This document shows positions 33,633 through 41,290 of a stretch of 64,000 nucleotides of DNA, piece after piece. The notes beneath the pieces are model-generated. The model was not told the DNA's origin. It searched no databases and worked only from the letters and a program-made list of their open reading frames with translations. The translations under genes and the position numbers were made by a program. Each line of letters opens with the position of its first letter. The first letter of the stretch is position 1. Source of the stretch: Arcobacter sp. (lineage in GTDB: Bacteria > Campylobacterota > Campylobacteria > Campylobacterales > Arcobacteraceae); contig PKUJ01000023.1 of assembly GCA_002869565.1 (NCBI GenBank), positions 96,052 through 160,051 on the forward strand, in the 5' to 3' direction.

Positions 33633-34532
33633 ATGAAAACGACAGTTAAGTTATTTATTTTGTTAGTACAAATCAGTTTATTTACAGGTTGTACTGAATA
33701 TGAGACATTTGACTCATTAAATGTAGTAGACAATGGTTGTGGAGAAAAAATAAGTGGAGGTTCAGACTTAGCATATGATAAAGATAAAGAAATCCTTTAT
33801 ATAGCAGGCGATAGAGGAAATTTTTATACGTGTAGTGCTAAAGTAAATGAAGATACCATTACCTTAACATATATTTCTTCCAAAGAAATAGGACATAACC
33901 TTGCTTCAATTGATAGTGAGGGTTTAGATATTGATGAGGAAGGAAATTTATTTTTATCTACAGAAGGTAATATAGCATCAGTTTATTCAATTAGTAACTT
34001 GGGAAATATTACAGGAGATTATGGATTACCTTCTGTATTAGACCAAGCAACATATGAAAATGCTAACTCTAAATTTGAAGCAATTACATACAATAAAGAG
34101 CATGGAGGTATATTATTAGCAGCTGAACTTCCAATTAATGGGGAAAAAGATGTAAGTAAACAAGCTGTATATAATTTAGATGGAGACAAAGTGTGGCATT
34201 TTAAAGCTGAATCTCATCCTAATAATTCAATTACTGCGATTGAAACAATGGATGAAGATAATGGTAATTTATTGGTCTTAGAAAGAGCAGTAGAAGGAAG
34301 TGGTACTGATACAAGATTTTATATTACTATTAAAAAAGTGGCAATAAATGAATGTTCCTCAACTCCAAATACACCTTGTGATTCAGAAATATTAGAATCC
34401 TTTAAAGGTGGACTTAATCATAATTTTGAAGGTTTAACAAGAATTGATAATGGACGATACTTAATGGTTAATGATAATCAAGGAGAGTCTTTAATTAAAA
34501 CAAATTTTATTTTTTTTGATACAAAAAAATAA
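33633..34532 (+). CDS. Lipoprotein with phytase-like/esterase-like beta-propeller domain
   Basis: A 299-residue protein with a lipoprotein signal peptide; the lipobox is LFTGC, with Cys20 as the lipidated residue, so it is anchored in a membrane and faces the periplasm or outside. The rest fits the esterase-like activity of phytase family: SGGSDLAYDKDKEILYIAGDRG, DSEGLDIDEEGNLFLSTEG, KFEAITYNKE and NFEGLTRIDNGRYLMVNDNQG are typical propeller blades. Several Cys outside the lipobox may form disulfides. AAAGGAG precedes the ATG. Monocistronic between two similar terminators. Substrate unknown. Confidence 0.75.
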   Translation: MKTTVKLFILLVQISLFTGCTEYETFDSLNVVDNGCGEKISGGSDLAYDKDKEILYIAGDRGNFYTCSAKVNEDTITLTYISSKEIGHNLASIDSEGLDIDEEGNLFLSTEGNIASVYSISNLGNITGDYGLPSVLDQATYENANSKFEAITYNKEHGGILLAAELPINGEKDVSKQAVYNLDGDKVWHFKAESHPNNSITAIETMDEDNGNLLVLERAVEGSGTDTRFYITIKKVAINECSSTPNTPCDSEILESFKGGLNHNFEGLTRIDNGRYLMVNDNQGESLIKTNFIFFDTKK

Positions 34533-34542
34533 AATTCAAATA

Positions 34543-34577
34543 GTTGGCAAGCTTTTTATAGTTTGTCAACTTTTTTT
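34543..34577 (+). terminator. Terminator after the lipoprotein gene
   Basis: GTTGGCAA (34543-34550) pairs with TTGTCAAC (34563-34570) with one G-T pair, followed by seven T. It lies 11 bases after the stop. Confidence 0.7.
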
Positions 34578-34747
34578 ATAAATTTCATTACTCTTTTTAC
34601 ACAATTTACATATATTTATTTTTTAACCTTTTTTAAACAAAATCAAAATGTATTATTTCTCTTTACACTAAAAATAACTTATATTTATTATATGAATATA
34701 ATAGTTTTATAATAGTTTCCCTATAATTATCTCTTTAAAGGATAAAA

Positions 34748-35602
34748 ATGAAAAAAATCATTGTTGTATTACTCTTAATATTATCGCCAAGTATAGTTTT
34801 TTCAAAAAATGTAAATTTTGATTTAAAAATGATACCTAATAGTGAAATTGAAACCAAAATTATAAATGAAACAGAATCAGTTTTTGATGTAATTGCAGAA
34901 AAAAAAGTATTAGATGAACTAAAAAAAGATGGTAAAAAATTTCCTACAATAATTAGGCAAGTAAGTGAAGTAAATAATATAGATAAATCATTTTCAAAGA
35001 ATGAAGATGGATCTATAGATATTGAAAGAAAGATGATTAGTTCAAAAGTCTATTATATTGTCAATGAAAATAAAGTTGAGGCTAAAGAAAGTCCAATGGA
35101 TATTTTAGTTGGGGCAGTTTTTTATATAAAACAATCAAAAGATGGTAGTGTAGAATTATTAAAAATTAAATCAGAAAAAATTCCAGATAGTCAAAAAGAA
35201 GCATTTTTTAATATTATAAGTAATATGCAAACTCCATTAAAAGATAAAAGTTTTAATATTGGAGATGAATTTATTGATGAAACACCCTTAAATTTGCCTA
35301 TAGATAATACAGTTTTAAATTTGACTCAAAAATCAAAATATACATTAAAAAGTATAAATGGTGATAAAGCATATTTTGATGTAATTATTTCTTTTGATGC
35401 TAATATAAATGAAAGTCAAACAAATTTAAACATTGATTTGAATGGATATGGTATTGGTGAATTAGTTTATGACATGAAGAGTCACCTAGATATTGTTAAT
35501 TCCGTAACAATGAATATTAATACAAAGTTTAATATTAAGAATATGATTGTAAGTACAAAAATGACTATGAAATTGAATGTAGAAAAAAAACTAGTTAAAT
35601 AA
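34748..35602 (+). CDS. Exported hypothetical protein
   Basis: A 284-residue protein with a Sec signal peptide (MKKIIVVLLLILSPSIVFSK, cleavage after about residue 19), hence periplasmic or outer-membrane associated. The mature part alternates beta strands and charged helices, with several NxNxN stretches near the end, and lacks Cys. It vaguely resembles DUF6263-like bacterial exported proteins, but I do not recognise the family with confidence. AAAGGA precedes the ATG. Confidence 0.6.
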   Translation: MKKIIVVLLLILSPSIVFSKNVNFDLKMIPNSEIETKIINETESVFDVIAEKKVLDELKKDGKKFPTIIRQVSEVNNIDKSFSKNEDGSIDIERKMISSKVYYIVNENKVEAKESPMDILVGAVFYIKQSKDGSVELLKIKSEKIPDSQKEAFFNIISNMQTPLKDKSFNIGDEFIDETPLNLPIDNTVLNLTQKSKYTLKSINGDKAYFDVIISFDANINESQTNLNIDLNGYGIGELVYDMKSHLDIVNSVTMNINTKFNIKNMIVSTKMTMKLNVEKKLVK

Positions 35603-35640
35603 GTATCTTGTCCTTGGAATTTCTACTAATGGATTAAGAA

Positions 35641-35772
35641 ATGACCTTAAAAAATTATTATGCAAAAGATAAAAATACTGCTCTCTTATGATAAAAAAGT
35701 TTTATTAATTCTGCTGATGCAGAAGATAAAAACTTTTACTATAAAAATGGGAGAATCACTAAAGAAAAGTAA
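35641..35772 (+). pseudogene. Decayed DKNYY-family fragment
   Basis: One frame from an ATG at 35641 to TAA at 35770-35772 is broken by two in-frame stops near its middle. It shows KNYYAKDKNTALL before the stops and SADAEDKNFYYKNGRI after them. The repeated DKN(F/T)-YY pattern is that of DKNYY-repeat proteins, so this is a remnant of such a gene, possibly a duplicate or a neighbour lost by deletion. The rest of the gap to 35858 holds no gene. Confidence 0.5.
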
Positions 35773-35858
35773 TTTTAATATATTAATAAAAAGGAGAAAT
35801 ATACCTTTTCTAATATCCAATATTAAAAAGTGACACCTCTACGGTTGAATCTCCACTT

Positions 35859-36281
35859 TCATTTCAAATAATAAACAGCATTATTTATACAAAATGTATA
35901 ACTATCCACTTCAAAAATATTATCAAAAGAGTTTGTCATCATAGACCAAATTTCATATTTGGGATGTTTATTATAAACATTTGAAAGAAGTGATAATATT
36001 ACTTTTGGACTTATATGATGGCTTAGGTTATTAAAATCAAAACTTTCAATACTGCAAGCTAGTTTATAGTGTTCTGTATTTGAATAACAAGCATCAATAA
36101 ATATAATCTCTTCTGCTTCTAAAAGTTCTAAACAAAGTTCAGGTGTTAGTTGAAAAACTGATATTAATTTTGTATTGGTTAAGTGTTTTTTTACTGAATG
36201 TTTTTGAAGTTGATTTATTACATCAACTCCAAAAGCATCTTCACCTCTTAGAGTATTTCCATAACCAATGATTATTCTCAT
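35859..36281 (-). CDS. hoxW: Hydrogenase maturation protease
   Basis: A 140-residue HycI/HyaD/HoxW-type endopeptidase that removes the C-terminal tail of the [NiFe] large subunit after nickel insertion. The GYGNTLRGEDAFG start contains the Glu/Asp nickel-recognition site, and IIFIDACY supplies the second acidic residue. It lies 2 bases after hoxH as the last gene of the hydrogenase operon, which supports HoxH as its substrate. Confidence 0.85.
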   Translation of the reverse strand: MRIIIGYGNTLRGEDAFGVDVINQLQKHSVKKHLTNTKLISVFQLTPELCLELLEAEEIIFIDACYSNTEHYKLACSIESFDFNNLSHHISPKVILSLLSNVYNKHPKYEIWSMMTNSFDNIFEVDSYTFCINNAVYYLK

Positions 36282-36283
36282 AT

Positions 36284-37717
36284 TTAACTTCTATCTAAAA
36301 CTTTTATAATATTTTTTTGTGAATCTCTAATCTCAATTTTAGAAGAGACAGTTCCTAAGGCGTGAGTAGAACAACTTAAACAGGGATCAAAACATCTAAT
36401 AACTGCCTCTACTCTATTTAAAGCTCCTTCTTTGATATTATTGCCATCTACAAAAGCTTGGGCTACTTGTTTAACTCCTGCATTCATCGCAAGGTTATTA
36501 TTTCCCGTTGCAATGATTAGGTTCATTCCTGTGATGATACCATGATCATTTACTTCATAATCGTGAAAAAGAGTTCCTCTTGGCGCTTCTGAACATCCAA
36601 CTCCTCTTTCTCTATTAATATCAGCATGAGCTCTTACTTGAGTATCCATTGTCTGAGGTTCATTCAGTAGTTGTTCAACTCTTTCAATCCCATAGATGAT
36701 TTCGATAAGTCTTGCATAGTGATAATAAAAAGAGTTTAATACTGGTTTTCCATTATTAAGATTTTTAAATTTTTCAAATTCGATATCTGCTAAAGGAGTT
36801 CCACAAGCATTTGCAATATTTAAACGTGCAAGAGGTCCAACTCTATACATTCCATTTGGATAACCAAGTGGTTTATAATATGGAGATTTCAAATAACTAT
36901 CATCTTCAACGGCTTCACCAATATAATCTTTATAAAATCTAGGATCAATTCCATCTTCTAAAATCTTTCCATCACTATCCATAAATCTTAAAAATCCATC
37001 ATAATGTTCAAGATTTCCTTTTTTGTTTACAAGTCCCATAAACAAAGATGGAAAGTTTGCAAAAGAGTCAATCTCTTTTTGAAATTTATGTAAGTTGTCT
37101 GTATAAAATTTTAGTGCTGATTTTGCTATTTCTAAAGCTTCAGGAATTTGCGAAAGAATAGTTTGTTTTGTCTCTTCTGTGATTTCGTGACTAACTCCAC
37201 CTGGAACTATCCATGTTGGGTGAATTCTTTTTCCACCTAAAGTTTCAATAATCTTTTGTCCAAAAGCTCTAAGTTTTATACCATCTTTTGCCATTTCTGG
37301 ATGAGTTTGCATCATCTTAAAAATATTTCTATCTTCAGGAGCTGCATCAAATCCATATATAAAATCAGGAGAACTCAAATGATAAAAATTAAGAGCATGT
37401 GATTGGATTATTTGACCTAAATTTATGATTCTTCTTAAGTTTCTTCCAGCTTTTGGAGGTCTTACTGCAAGAAGATTATCACAAGCTTTTGAAGAAGAAA
37501 TAGCATGACTTACTGGACAAATACCACAAGTACGAGCAGTAAGGGCTGGCATTTCTGTATAAGGTCTGCCTTCACACATTTTTTCAAAACCTCTATATTG
37601 GGTTACGTGTATTCTGGCATCTTCTACATTTTTATTTTCATCTAAATCAATTGTGATTTTAGCATGTCCTTCGATTCTTGTTACAGGACTGATTACTATT
37701 TTTTCTTTTTTACTCAT
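36284..37717 (-). CDS. hoxH: NAD-reducing [NiFe] hydrogenase large subunit HoxH
   Basis: A 477-residue catalytic subunit carrying the Ni-Fe centre. Four cysteines are visible in the two motifs RTCGICPVSHA (about 62) and DPCLSCSTH near the end. About 24 residues (ALGTVSSKIEI onward) follow the last His and should be removed by HoxW. Sequence style places it in group 3 (bidirectional, NAD-linked) rather than the membrane-bound uptake enzymes. Cytoplasmic, with HoxY as partner 10 bases upstream. Confidence 0.93.
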   Translation of the reverse strand: MSKKEKIVISPVTRIEGHAKITIDLDENKNVEDARIHVTQYRGFEKMCEGRPYTEMPALTARTCGICPVSHAISSSKACDNLLAVRPPKAGRNLRRIINLGQIIQSHALNFYHLSSPDFIYGFDAAPEDRNIFKMMQTHPEMAKDGIKLRAFGQKIIETLGGKRIHPTWIVPGGVSHEITEETKQTILSQIPEALEIAKSALKFYTDNLHKFQKEIDSFANFPSLFMGLVNKKGNLEHYDGFLRFMDSDGKILEDGIDPRFYKDYIGEAVEDDSYLKSPYYKPLGYPNGMYRVGPLARLNIANACGTPLADIEFEKFKNLNNGKPVLNSFYYHYARLIEIIYGIERVEQLLNEPQTMDTQVRAHADINRERGVGCSEAPRGTLFHDYEVNDHGIITGMNLIIATGNNNLAMNAGVKQVAQAFVDGNNIKEGALNRVEAVIRCFDPCLSCSTHALGTVSSKIEIRDSQKNIIKVLDRS

Positions 37718-37727
37718 ACTTTATCTC

Positions 37728-38264
37728 CTATAAGCCAAATCTTGTATATTTACTAACATCAACTTCAACACCTTCAATTACACCTTTTAGTACTTCATAT
37801 ATTGCATCTGCTGGTGTTGGACAACCTGGAACGAAGAAGTCTATATCAACAGCTTCATTTAGAGGAATTACCTTGTCTAATAGTTTAGGAACAATTTTAC
37901 TAGGATATTTACCTTTGTTAAAATCAGCTAAATCAAAATAACCTTTTTCTAAAACTGCATCCGTTCCTACAAGATTTTTCATTGCAGAAATATTTCCAGT
38001 AATTGCACAATCTCCTAGAGCTAAAATTTTCTTTGAATTTTGTCTTATAGTTTTAATGATTTTTAAATCATGGTCAGTACTTAAAGCTCCCTCAACAATA
38101 GTTAAGTCTACATTTTCAGGGAAATCTTTTGCATCTACATATGGACTATAAACTATATCCATATGTTGTGCTAATTCAATAATTCTTTCATCCATATCTA
38201 GAAAAGACATATGACATCCTGAACAGCCATCAAGCCATATAGTTGCTACTTTGATTTTACTCAT
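37728..38264 (-). CDS. hoxY: NAD-reducing hydrogenase small subunit HoxY
   Basis: A 178-residue subunit that carries the proximal [4Fe-4S] cluster. The Cys ligands are in WLDGCSGCHMS, LGDCAITGN and VPGCPTPADAIYE. It lacks the Tat signal and the extra C-terminal clusters of uptake hydrogenase small subunits, as expected for a soluble HoxY. Its start overlaps hoxU by 4 bases (ATGA). Confidence 0.93.
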   Translation of the reverse strand: MSKIKVATIWLDGCSGCHMSFLDMDERIIELAQHMDIVYSPYVDAKDFPENVDLTIVEGALSTDHDLKIIKTIRQNSKKILALGDCAITGNISAMKNLVGTDAVLEKGYFDLADFNKGKYPSKIVPKLLDKVIPLNEAVDIDFFVPGCPTPADAIYEVLKGVIEGVEVDVSKYTRFGL

Positions 38265-38980
38265 CTGTTTTTCCTTATTTGAATTAGATTTGTTACGATA
38301 TTTTTCTTTTTAATCATTTCTGTAGCACTTACACCTTTTTCAAATAGTGCACCTGTTGGACAAACTTGAACACATTTACCACAAGAAGTACAGCTTTCAC
38401 TCTCAGCCCAAGGTTCACCCATATCGTGAATAATTTTTGCATCAATTCCTCGTCCAAAAATATCTAGTGCATGAGCTCCTTCTACTTCATCACAAACTCT
38501 AACACATCTAGTACAAAGAATACATCTATTTGGGTCATATACATAATCTTTGTGTGAAGCATCAATGTCAAAATGTTTATGAATATATGGCACATGTGAA
38601 TGTTCAAGTTTTAAATCAATAGCTTGATTTTGAAGTTCACAATGTCCGTTTGAAACACATACACTACAAGTATGAGTACGTTCAGCAAATATCATTGATA
38701 AAATCATTTTTCTATGGGATTCAAGCTTAGGAGAATCAGTTATAACTTCCATACCTTCTTTGATTTTTGAAGTACAAGCAGGGATTAATTTATTGCTTCC
38801 TTTAACTTCAACTAAACACATTCTACATGCCCCAACACAAGAAAGACCTTCTAAATAACATAGAGTAGGAATCTCAACATCGTGTTCTTTTGCAGCTTCT
38901 AAAATAGAACTATCTGATCTTGCTGTTACATCAACATCATTTATTTTAAAGGTTTTTACTCTAACTTTATCTTTAAGCAT
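38261..38980 (-). CDS. hoxU: Hydrogenase diaphorase electron-transfer subunit HoxU
   Basis: A 239-residue NuoG-like iron-sulfur protein. In order: a [2Fe-2S] ferredoxin fold (CYLEGLSCVGACRMCLVEV and CTSKIKEG), a His/Cys-ligated cluster (HTCSVCVSNGHCELQ), and two [4Fe-4S] sites (CILCTRCVRVC and CTSCGKCVQVCPTGAL). It passes electrons between HoxF and HoxY. It overlaps hoxF by 8 bases. Confidence 0.93.
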   Translation of the reverse strand: MLKDKVRVKTFKINDVDVTARSDSSILEAAKEHDVEIPTLCYLEGLSCVGACRMCLVEVKGSNKLIPACTSKIKEGMEVITDSPKLESHRKMILSMIFAERTHTCSVCVSNGHCELQNQAIDLKLEHSHVPYIHKHFDIDASHKDYVYDPNRCILCTRCVRVCDEVEGAHALDIFGRGIDAKIIHDMGEPWAESESCTSCGKCVQVCPTGALFEKGVSATEMIKKKNIVTNLIQIRKNR

Positions 38981-40592
38981 CTTTAATCCCTTCTAGGTAT
39001 TCATTTTCAAAATATTTTATAGTACTTAATACTGGGTTTGGTGCAGTTTGACCTAATCCACAAAGGCTTGTATCTTTTACCACTTCACACATGTTTTTTA
39101 ATAATTCAAAATCACTTTTACTAGCCTCTTTTGCAATAAATTTATCAAGTAATTGAGTAAGTTCAGTAGTTCCTACACGACATGGAACACATTTCCCACA
39201 TGATTCACTTTGACAAAATTCCATAAAGAATCTTGCAACTTCTACCATGTTTGAACTTTCATCCATTACAATTAATCCACCACTTCCCATAATAGAACCA
39301 ATAGATTTTAAAGACTCATAATCCACAGGAATATCAAGTAGTTCTTCAGGTATACAACCTCCACTTGGACCTCCTGTTTGAATAGCTTTTAACTTAGAAC
39401 CTTCTGGTAATCCTCCTCCGACTTCATAAATAAGTTCTCTTAGAGTAATACCCATAGGAACTTCCACAAGTCCAGTATTTTTTATGTGTCCTGTTAGTGC
39501 AAATACTTTTGTACCGGGGGATTTTTCTGTACCAATTGAGTTATACCATTGCCCACCATTTCTAATAATTGGTGCAATATTTGCAAAAGTTTCTACATTA
39601 TTTAAAATCGTAGGTGATTTCCATAAACCATAATCACTTAAGTGAGGTGGTTTCTGTCTAGGGTTTCCACGGTTTCCTTCAATAGAAGCTACAAGTGCAG
39701 TGGCTTCTCCACAAACAAAAGCTCCTCCACCTAGTCTTACTTCTAAATCAAAAGAGAATCCACTATCAGAAATTTGATTTCCTAAGATTCCTTTTTTTCT
39801 AGCTTGTTTGATAGCTTTATTTAGTTTTTGAACTGCAATTGGATATTCTGCTCTCACATAAATATACCCTTTTGTTGCTCCACAGGCATAACCGGCTAAA
39901 GCCATACCTTCTATAATCTTATGAGGGTCTGCTTCCATAATAGCTCTATCCATAAAAGCTCCAGGGTCTCCCTCATCACCATTACATACGATATATTTTT
40001 GTTCTGCATCTACTTTTGAAACAGATTCCCATTTAAGTCCGGTAGGATATCCTCCACCACCACGACCTCTTAGTCCTGAAGTTTTGATTTCATTTATAAC
40101 CTCTTGAGGGGTCATTTCATCTAAAGCAGTATAAAGTGCTAGGTAACCATCATATGCAATATAATCATCAATATCATCTGGGTCAACGATACCAGCATTT
40201 TCAAGTACAATTTTCTTTTGTCTAGTGAAAAAAGGCTGTGTTTTATCACATTTTTTATCAGCTATTGGTGTTTGGGTATTTAAGGTATTTATAAAGTCTT
40301 GAGTATTTGAAGAATCAATCTTACTATAAATGGACTCTTTATCCCCAACTTTATGGTAGTGAGCTACCATGATAGCTTCAGAACACAGCCCATTACATCC
40401 TACACCTTTTACTTTACATCTTTTATCTAAGTCATTCTCTTTAACTTCTTTTTTTAAATCTTTTAATAAGTCATTTGAATTTAAAGCAGCACAAGAACTG
40501 CCTATACAAACTCTAAGCTCTTCATGACTATTTCTTTTTAAGTCTCTTTTTTCAATTGCTAATTCTTGTAGTTCTTCAAGTGAGTTTAACAT
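38973..40592 (-). CDS. hoxF: Hydrogenase diaphorase NADH-binding subunit HoxF
   Basis: A 539-residue NuoF-like flavoprotein. An N-terminal thioredoxin-like [2Fe-2S] domain (CIGSSC and CNGLCSEA) precedes the FMN loop GLRGRGGGGYPTGLKW, the NADH site GGGAFVCGEATAL and the [4Fe-4S] site SCGKCVPCRVGT. It oxidises or reduces NAD(H). ATG follows GGAG inside the end of hoxE (7-base overlap). Confidence 0.94.
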   Translation of the reverse strand: MLNSLEELQELAIEKRDLKRNSHEELRVCIGSSCAALNSNDLLKDLKKEVKENDLDKRCKVKGVGCNGLCSEAIMVAHYHKVGDKESIYSKIDSSNTQDFINTLNTQTPIADKKCDKTQPFFTRQKKIVLENAGIVDPDDIDDYIAYDGYLALYTALDEMTPQEVINEIKTSGLRGRGGGGYPTGLKWESVSKVDAEQKYIVCNGDEGDPGAFMDRAIMEADPHKIIEGMALAGYACGATKGYIYVRAEYPIAVQKLNKAIKQARKKGILGNQISDSGFSFDLEVRLGGGAFVCGEATALVASIEGNRGNPRQKPPHLSDYGLWKSPTILNNVETFANIAPIIRNGGQWYNSIGTEKSPGTKVFALTGHIKNTGLVEVPMGITLRELIYEVGGGLPEGSKLKAIQTGGPSGGCIPEELLDIPVDYESLKSIGSIMGSGGLIVMDESSNMVEVARFFMEFCQSESCGKCVPCRVGTTELTQLLDKFIAKEASKSDFELLKNMCEVVKDTSLCGLGQTAPNPVLSTIKYFENEYLEGIKDA

Positions 40593-41068
40593 TTTACTAA
40601 CTCCTGTGCTTCTTCAAGGGATTGTTCTAAAGTTAAGTGACCAATAGCTTTATTATCATATAAGGCAATTGGAGCAAGGGAACAAGAACCTACACATCTA
40701 GCACTAATAAGTGAAAGAAGTCCATCTTTTGTTGTTTCACCTGCTTTAACATCAAATTTTTCTTCTAGTTTTGCTAAAATCTTGTCTGCATTTTTTATAT
40801 AACAGGCTGTTCCCATACAAACTACAAGGGTATGTTCTCCTTTTGGCTTCAGTCTAAAAAAGTGATAGAAGGTTGCTACTCCATAAACTTTTGAGTAGGG
40901 AAGTTTTAGACGTCGGGCAATGAATTTTAGGGTTTCATTTTCTAAGTATCCAAAAGTTTCTTGTGCTGTGTGAAGAGTTTCAATAAGAGCACTTCTATCA
41001 TAATTTAACTTTTTCATTGTTTTTTCGACCATTTTATATCGGTCATCTTTGGGAACAGTAGTAATCAA
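40586..41068 (-). CDS. hoxE: Hydrogenase diaphorase subunit HoxE
   Basis: A 160-residue NuoE-like protein with a thioredoxin-fold [2Fe-2S] cluster; ligands are in VCMGTACY and ARCVGSCSLAPI. Its presence marks the five-subunit HoxEFUYH type of bidirectional hydrogenase. The TTG start is supported by AAGGA 7 bases upstream. First gene of the operon; a TATAAT element on the minus strand lies at 41106-41111. Confidence 0.9.
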   Translation of the reverse strand: MITTVPKDDRYKMVEKTMKKLNYDRSALIETLHTAQETFGYLENETLKFIARRLKLPYSKVYGVATFYHFFRLKPKGEHTLVVCMGTACYIKNADKILAKLEEKFDVKAGETTKDGLLSLISARCVGSCSLAPIALYDNKAIGHLTLEQSLEEAQELVKC

Positions 41069-41105
41069 GTCTAATCCTTCTATATATCGTATTAATTCTT
41101 TACTT

Positions 41106-41111
41106 ATTATA
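41106..41111 (-). promoter_or_regulatory. Candidate -10 element of the hox operon
   Basis: Read on the minus strand this is TATAAT, 37 bases upstream of the hoxE TTG. No convincing -35 box is visible. The shared 222-base region also carries the opposite-facing promoter of the PHK-like gene. Confidence 0.45.
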
Positions 41112-41258
41112 CCCCTTTTAAATTACATTATCATTACTAATTTGTATAAAAATTATAAAGAGTAACAATAAAAAAAGAAGAAAAATAAACTATAATAAAA
41201 TTTAAGATAGTAATTACGATTTAATAAAAATTAAAAACTCTTTTTAATAAAAAATTCG

Positions 41259-41264
41259 TATAAT
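41259..41264 (+). promoter_or_regulatory. Candidate -10 element of the PHK-like gene
   Basis: TATAAT lies 26 bases before the ATG at 41291 in an AT-rich divergent intergenic region. Confidence 0.45.
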
Positions 41265-41290
41265 CAAACTTTAAATAAAAGGCATTTTAT

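Noticed and set aside
36284..38264. Membrane-bound uptake hydrogenase (HydAB type)
   Set aside because: The small subunit has no Tat signal and the operon carries HoxE, HoxF and HoxU diaphorase subunits, so it is NAD-linked.
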